NCBI GenBank assembly: GCA_033398695.1
Contig: CM065815.1
Location: 14,811,501 to 14,875,500 of the forward strand
Direction of reading: 5' to 3'
From: Orobanche coerulescens
Lineage: Eukaryota > Streptophyta > Magnoliopsida > Lamiales > Orobanchaceae
Length of the DNA: 64,000 nucleotides
In this document: one piece after another, positions 59,069 to 64,000 of the stretch
How the letters are laid out: the number at the start of each line of letters is the position of its first letter
How positions within the stretch are numbered: position 1 is the stretch's first letter
Notes under the pieces: model-generated
Database searches by the model: none
What the model saw: the letters and a program-made list of their open reading frames with translations, nothing else
What the model was told of the DNA's origin: nothing
Translations under genes and position numbers: made by a program

Positions 59069-59775
59069 AGAACGACGATTCATGGAATTATTTTCTGTAT
59101 AACATGCGCATATGCTACAATCCGATGGAAGATTTACTGATTGTGAGTGACCAACATAAGAGCATTCAAAATGTTGTTCGAGCTGTCTATCCGAATGCAT
59201 TCCACGGGTTGTGCTATCACCATCTTGCAAAAAATCTGACCTCCTACGGTGCGCATGCTATAGGACTCTTTAGAACTGCTGCCTACACGCATCGAGAAGA
59301 AGTTTTTGAAAACTACTTTTCGAAACTACATATCGAAAGCCCTAATGGGGCTCACAGGCGCCTTTCTGAAATTAGGCCAGAGAGGTGGGCTAGGTCGAAG
59401 TGTCCGGTACGACGCTATAACTTCTTGACATCCAATGCTGTTGAATGCTTTAATAATCGTATGTTGTGGGCGAGGCGTTTACCTGTTTGCTCGTTACTTG
59501 AGATATTTCGCCTAATTTTAGAGAATTAATTTGATGAGAAGCGGGTAGAAGCTACATCAAGAGGCCATGAGTCGACAATGCACACTTTTGAAAAGCTTTC
59601 TAACTCTGTGCAAGCCAGTCTGACTCTTACCGTTCGAGCTACCACCCCACTTGTTTATATAGTCGAAGAAAACAAAGTTTCTTATGAGCTCGACCTTCGA
59701 ACATGGACATGTTGTTGTCGTGAGTTTGATTTGGATCAAATTCCATGTCGTCATGCCGTTGACGCTATAAGGTAA
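59069..59775 (+). pseudogene. Mutator-like (MULE) transposase fragment with SWIM finger
   Basis: The frame enters at once with ENDDSWNYFLYNM, the stretch before the MULE catalytic block, then LLIVSDQHKSIQNVV, FHGLCYHHLAKNL, and NFLTSNAVECFNNRM. An in-frame TAA at 59527-59529 interrupts it. It continues in the same frame to the SWIM zinc finger CCCREFDLDQIPCRHAV near the end. The N-terminal DNA-binding region and first catalytic Asp are missing. MULE transposases excise elements flanked by long inverted repeats. The next gene converges on it from the right, the usual layout of Ulp1-bearing MULEs. Confidence 0.8.
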
Positions 59776-59795
59776 TTGTCTATGCTGTTGTGTGC

Positions 59796-59895
59796 ACACG
59801 GTCATGGAAGAATGCACATGATCGTAACCCACGATGGGCACGATCGTAACCCACGATGGGCACGATCGTAACCCAATGGGCACGATCGTAACCAT
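59796..59895. repeat. Short tandem repeat of CACGATCGTAACCCACGATGGG type
   Basis: Three to four units of about 20-25 bp between the convergent stops of the MULE transposase and the Ulp1 gene. The core CACGATCGT is shared with the array at 63097-63355. Confidence 0.85.
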
Positions 59896-61379
59896 AAACC
59901 ATTCTACATGTCTAAAGACAACATAAAGATTTTAGCAACTAAACCATATCGATATTTCTTAATATATTTTTCATTAAGTTCCTTGATTTGGTGCCTTGCT
60001 CCTGGGTTTGCAGAGACGAGTCGATCCAAGTACATGCACGCGAAGGGGCCACAACTGTGATTATCGTTTTGTATGAACTGTAGCTCTCGTGGCATAATTT
60101 TGAAACTCATCTCCGTGTCATACTTCTTCTTCGATTGGTTGTTCAGCCAATACCCGGATTGAGCTAGCACACGAGGCATCAGACGCATAATCGGTCGCAG
60201 TTGGTTGAATCGGTATCGACCATCTTCGTGGTGGTGTGTAAAAGGAATCGTACAACTCCACGATCCATGTTATGATGTCAATCTTGATAGTCACCCAGTG
60301 GCTCTGGTCGAGGTAACAAATGGCAATGATCTGTTGAAACAAAATATGTAATCATATAAGATCATCACATCAAACATAGCGAATCATTTATAATTAGCGA
60401 ATCATTTATAAATATAAATTTCAAATGGAAACAAATCGTCAATTATTTATAAATATAAATTTCAAACTTACTTCGTTGCAATATAACTATGGAACCGCAT
60501 GTGGTGTATCAAGACCTGTCATGTAGTCCTCGATGCATTTAGGAATTTTCCAATCCTTGTAAACCGGCTTCCCCATCACCTTGATACCAAGTGGATCATC
60601 CGGATGGAGTCTTGCAAACTCGTTGGCCAAAACTAACTACAAAAAGCCAAACCACAAAATTAAAAAAAAAAAAATCCATATCACACCAATGATATACAAG
60701 CGAGTAGGTTATAGAACTTACGTAAAATAGAGAGCCAGCAAGTACAGTGCCAACTCTACCGACACCAACACTACGGACTCCCCTCCGAAGCCTCGCTCGA
60801 GTCGCAAGCACATAACAGTCTATCACCTCAGCATCAAAGTCTTCACCGCTAGACTCTATCCGGTCAAATAAAGCCTGGGTGAGAGCATGACCAGTCTCCA
60901 AACACCGGACAATAGCATCACGTGGCTGTTCCCTCCTAAACTGTAGGTACAACTTCTTCAGAGCCTCGCTATCTCTTGGAGGCGCAACCACAAAAGGCTC
61001 CCGAAGAGCAGCAGATGGTCGACTCACTCGCGGTGGAAGACTACGCTCACCCAAATGCTGGGTTCCGGCACTCTCACCATCTTCATCACCCTCAGCATCC
61101 CTCCCACAACTATAACGATCAGAGAGCTGTACAGCCGGCTGCTCGATCTCAAAAACTGGTTGCTCGATCTGAAATGGAGGCTGCTGCTCAGGACCACCAC
61201 CCTCACTTCGAAACATCGCACTATAATGATGTTCGTCCTGAAACCAGTCGAACATCGTCCCATACTGCTGAAACGGCGCCTCAAATGGCTCATACTGATG
61301 CTCGTAATCAAGGGGCTGCTGAGTCCGCTCAAAAGAATGATGAATCTGAGAATGGTGACTGTGCTGGACCTCAGAATGG

Positions 61380-61500
61380 TGGGTAGGCAGACGCTGAGAA
61401 TGGTGACTCGGCTGACGTTGAGAATGATGACTAGGCTGACGCTGAGAATGATGACTAGGCTGACGCTGAGAATGGTAACTGTGGGCTGCGCCAGAGACTG
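61380..61500 (-). repeat. Coding minisatellite in the Ulp1-gene linker
   Basis: A 24-bp unit encoding HHSQRQPS is repeated about four times, then decays into HHSEVQHS and HHSQIHHS. The repeat keeps its frame, so expansion happened while the frame was still coding. Confidence 0.8.
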
Positions 61501-63096
61501 AGTGACGTGGAGGGTCAGGAATCCTCCGCTGGGCGCTGCTAACAGATGCAGAATGACGAGGCCTATCATGGCTCCCAGCTGAGTAGTGTACCGGGCTCCT
61601 AGAACGTCTATGCATAGGTCCGAAGAAATCCACGATCCCAGAAAGCACCTGGCGAGAAACTCGAGCAATAAATCCGGACTCTGAATCGTCGTACAAGATC
61701 GCCTTCAAACGACGATCGAAGTACTCATCCCTGCTCGTGTCCTGGGTGTGGTCCGGACAAGGAAGTCCGTGGACACAACACACCCTCTCTGGCTGCCTCT
61801 CCCGGTCCGATGTCTCTGCACCATCTACTGGTGGGGTATTCTGCCGGCGTCGCTTCGACACTTTATGTGCCGACTCATATGTAATCAATTTTCCAGCAGC
61901 CTTCTTCAACCTATCCATAACTTTCTTCCTCGGGATCGGCGCAGGCTCATCCTCCTTATTCTTCACAGCTATTCTTACATGCTTAATGAACTTAACGTCA
62001 TATGGCGAGCCATTCTCAAAGCTCAGGTAGTAGTACTCAGCCTCATCCTCCTCCAAATGCGGTAAAGAGGGAAGTACTCTGTGCTGCAAAATTAGTCATT
62101 AAATCATACCATTAGATGGGCAATCACATAACGTTTAAGAGATGAAGTCAGGAGAAAATACGTTTAAAAATTTATGTACCTTATCGTCGAAGAAATGAGT
62201 GAAATGACAAAACATCTTCCTCGTAGTCCACATCAAACACCGGGGGACTTGGACAGTTTTATCTCGAATACCACACAATGCTCCCAATGAAGGAATCATC
62301 TCATACGACCATATTTGTAAAGCCCAAACAGGACCATAGAAGTGATAGTCCTTGTGCTCTTGTCCCTCCTTCATGGCAATGCTGCCTATGTAGTAAGATA
62401 AAATCCCAAAGGCATAAGAACCCCAAGAAAACATATCTCACTGCTCGAAATCCTCCACTAATGCCCATGCCCATGTCTCGACCATCATGTCGTCACGGCA
62501 TAGGATAAAGTAGTAGTATATAAGCAAATTGGCAACCTTCACATAATCTCTTATGTCTCTACCAAAATCTCGTGCATTGAACCTCTTCCGCAGAACACTA
62601 ACCTTAATATTTTTGCCATGGAGTATTCTGTGGAAAATACCGTCAGACGGAAGGAGATGGTCGTCCTGCGGATGGAAGGTAGAGTTTCCAAAATGGAGTC
62701 CAGTGGTCATGGCAAAATCACGGTTCGTAAAACGAATGGTCCTCCCGCAAACCTGGAACCACGACTCATCCGGGGGGATTTGATCACCCTCCAATTGACG
62801 GGCAATCAAGTGATGTAGGGCAGTATTTGAACTCCCATTCCTCCTAACTTTAATCAAGCGCCCCAGGACCCCCTCGGTCAAGCTCTCGATAGCTCGATCA
62901 AGAATCGCTGAATTGCGGCCCATACTTCTTAGTGTCTCAATGATCTCTTTAAATACCGCCTCCCGTATGTAAAGATTCACTTGACGTGTAACAAAACGCA
63001 ATGTAGGTCTCTTCCATACGCAACCAGTCTGCAATATGGACATACAACTCATAAGAATATGATAGAATGCTTAAGAGAACGAAAAAAAAATTCTGC

Positions 63097-63355
63097 CTTG
63101 CACACGATCGATGCCCGCCGTGTGAAGACCATCGTGTGCCACACGACGGTTCACACGACGGGAAACGATCATGTGCCTGCGATCGTGTGCAAGGCAGGAG
63201 CCTTTGGTCTTCTAGCACACGACGGCACACACGATCGACGACCGTCGTGTGTAACCATCGTGCCCATGAAAGACCATCGTGTACACGATGGTCTCATCTT
63301 CTTCAGCACGATCGTGGGAAGATGAACAACCGTCGTGGCACGATCGTGTGTGAAT
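63097..63355. repeat. CACGATCGTG/CACACGACGG word array inside the first intron
   Basis: More than a dozen words of the type CACGATCGT, ACCATCGTGT and CACACGACGG in both orientations, so the DNA is partly self-complementary. It lies in the intron between exon 1 (ends 63370) and exon 2 (starts 63028) of the Ulp1 gene and shares its core with 59796-59895. Confidence 0.8.
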
Positions 63356-63462
63356 GAAAATACACTAACCGGCAGCTCATTGACGAATTTCTCTTCAGAT
63401 GGAGTGTCACTAGCGGAACTTCTGGCGTCTTCAGATTCTCTGTGGTAGTCGGAGTTCGACAT

Positions 63463-64000
63463 TTTCTGGCCGGAGAAGGGTTTCACGACGGGAGAGTTTT
63501 TTTGCAGAGAGGAGGAGTGTTTTTTTGCAGAGGAAAATATTGAGTTGTGAGACTGTTTTTTTATTGTTGTTTCGTTTTAATAATCTTTTTTTTATATGTT
63601 TTTTTATCTTTTAGTAGTAGACTTTAAGGGTAATAAAGTCTTTTAACACATTTTGGTATAAAAAACTTATAGTTTTATGAATAGGGATATATAACTTGTT
63701 ACTTTTATGCTTTGGTACTAAAAAGAGAGATCCCATTATATAATATAGACTGCTATTATGAACTAGTTACTATGCATTTTTAAGTTTTGATATTTGCTTC
63801 CGAACTTATTCTAACCATTTTTAGTGTTATTATTATACATGTACAGTGCTCTTACATATTATGTTTAATTGTTTTTTATTACTTTATGTTATTTTGAATT
63901 GATTTGACAATCAAAATTTTAATTTTCCTACTCGGTACTCACATTTTTTCGGTGTTATAATACTTTGATTGTATCGTTGATATAAAATTTATTGCAATTG
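63463..64000. other. AT-rich sequence at window end
   Basis: Upstream side of the Ulp1 gene (its promoter would lie here) grading into AT-rich DNA. I could not identify the MULE terminal inverted repeat; it may lie beyond the window. Confidence 0.4.

Larger units (their letters stand above)
59904..63462 (-). pseudogene. DUF1985-Ulp1 (C48) cysteine protease gene of a MULE, multiply disabled
   Basis: Exons on the minus strand: about 63462-63370 (MSNSDYHRESEDARS); 63028-62181 with a DUF1985 domain (FAMTTGLHFG, LIYYYFIL, MFSWGSYAFGILSYY); about 62090-60721, a long disordered linker with a His/Ser/Gln/Pro repeat; a short exon about 60640-60478; and about 60333-59904 with the Ulp1 core: catalytic His (LDQSHWVTIKI), Asp (VELYDSFY) and Cys (NHSCGPFACMYLDRL). 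Ulp1-type enzymes cleave SUMO or related peptides; DUF1985-Ulp1 fusions are known from Ulp1-carrying MULEs. Lesions: TGA at 62435-62437 inside DUF1985 (DFEQ*DMFSW), TAG near 60490 (HAVP*LYCNE), and a frame change near 60190. No active protein is expected. Exon limits are approximate. Confidence 0.78.

Noticed and set aside
60976..61501. Plus-strand frames in the Ulp1 linker
   Set aside because: Shadows of the minus-strand minisatellite coding region.
1..64000. Endogenous pararetrovirus or other viral insertion
   Set aside because: All reverse-transcriptase sequences fit copia, gypsy or RTE; no viral movement or coat protein motifs were noticed.

Overview
This window looks like repeat-rich nuclear DNA of a flowering plant, probably a eudicot. 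Almost every recognisable coding stretch belongs to a plant transposable element: Ty1/copia and Ty3/gypsy LTR retrotransposons, hAT and Mutator-like transposons, an RTE-type LINE and several MITEs. Spliceosomal GT-AG introns are visible, the intergenic DNA is AT-rich with (TA)n, (GA)n and (TTA)n tracts, and there is no operon-like gene packing. I see no convincing single-copy host gene; one possible terminal exon at 56280-56515 is the only candidate. The species cannot be named from sequence alone.

Layout, left to right. 1-6037: a minus-strand, Tat-like Ty3/gypsy element cut by the window edge. It has a 1.14-kb LTR, a primer-binding site and gag, no visible pol, and an intron-containing accessory gene on the opposite strand. 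It sits inside a hAT transposon (6038-9009). 9434-10155: a hAT-type MITE with a perfect 8-bp target duplication and an internal tRNA-like pol III promoter. 10521-31610: two copies of one copia family (here 'copia A') facing each other around a 111-bp spacer. The right copy is interrupted by a 1153-bp solo LTR (TSD GTCAT) and by a complete 9.9-kb chromovirus-like gypsy element (TSD CTCTT). 29202-43448: a 5.92-kb segment holding the end of copia A, inverted LTRs and pieces of a second copia family ('copia B'), present twice in direct orientation with a 2.4-kb gypsy fragment between the copies. 43525-44579: a third copia B gag with its own 351-bp LTR.

44580-56280 is AT-rich and mostly non-coding. 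It holds MITE remnants, a 180-bp foldback, a MITE split by about 4.1 kb of repetitive DNA that itself received a 5'-truncated LINE, a MYB/NAM-like transposon-associated ORF, and a second hAT-type MITE. 57443-59068: a second copy of the gypsy accessory gene with its own TATA box. It is joined directly to a Mutator-like transposase fragment (59069-59775) that converges with a decayed DUF1985-Ulp1 protease gene (59904-63462, minus), a pairing typical of Ulp1-carrying MULEs.

Almost all coding regions carry stops, frameshifts or changed catalytic residues, so little here is autonomous. The most interesting pattern is regulatory. In four unrelated LTR families a family-specific short word (GCGATCGC-like, ATATCAGATCAG, ACGTACGT, TTACGGCCGTAA) is reiterated upstream of the LTR TATA box, and three of the four words are palindromic. 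The large copia inverted repeat and the duplication with foreign filler are the main structural oddities. All coordinates are read by eye, so boundaries may be off by a few bases.
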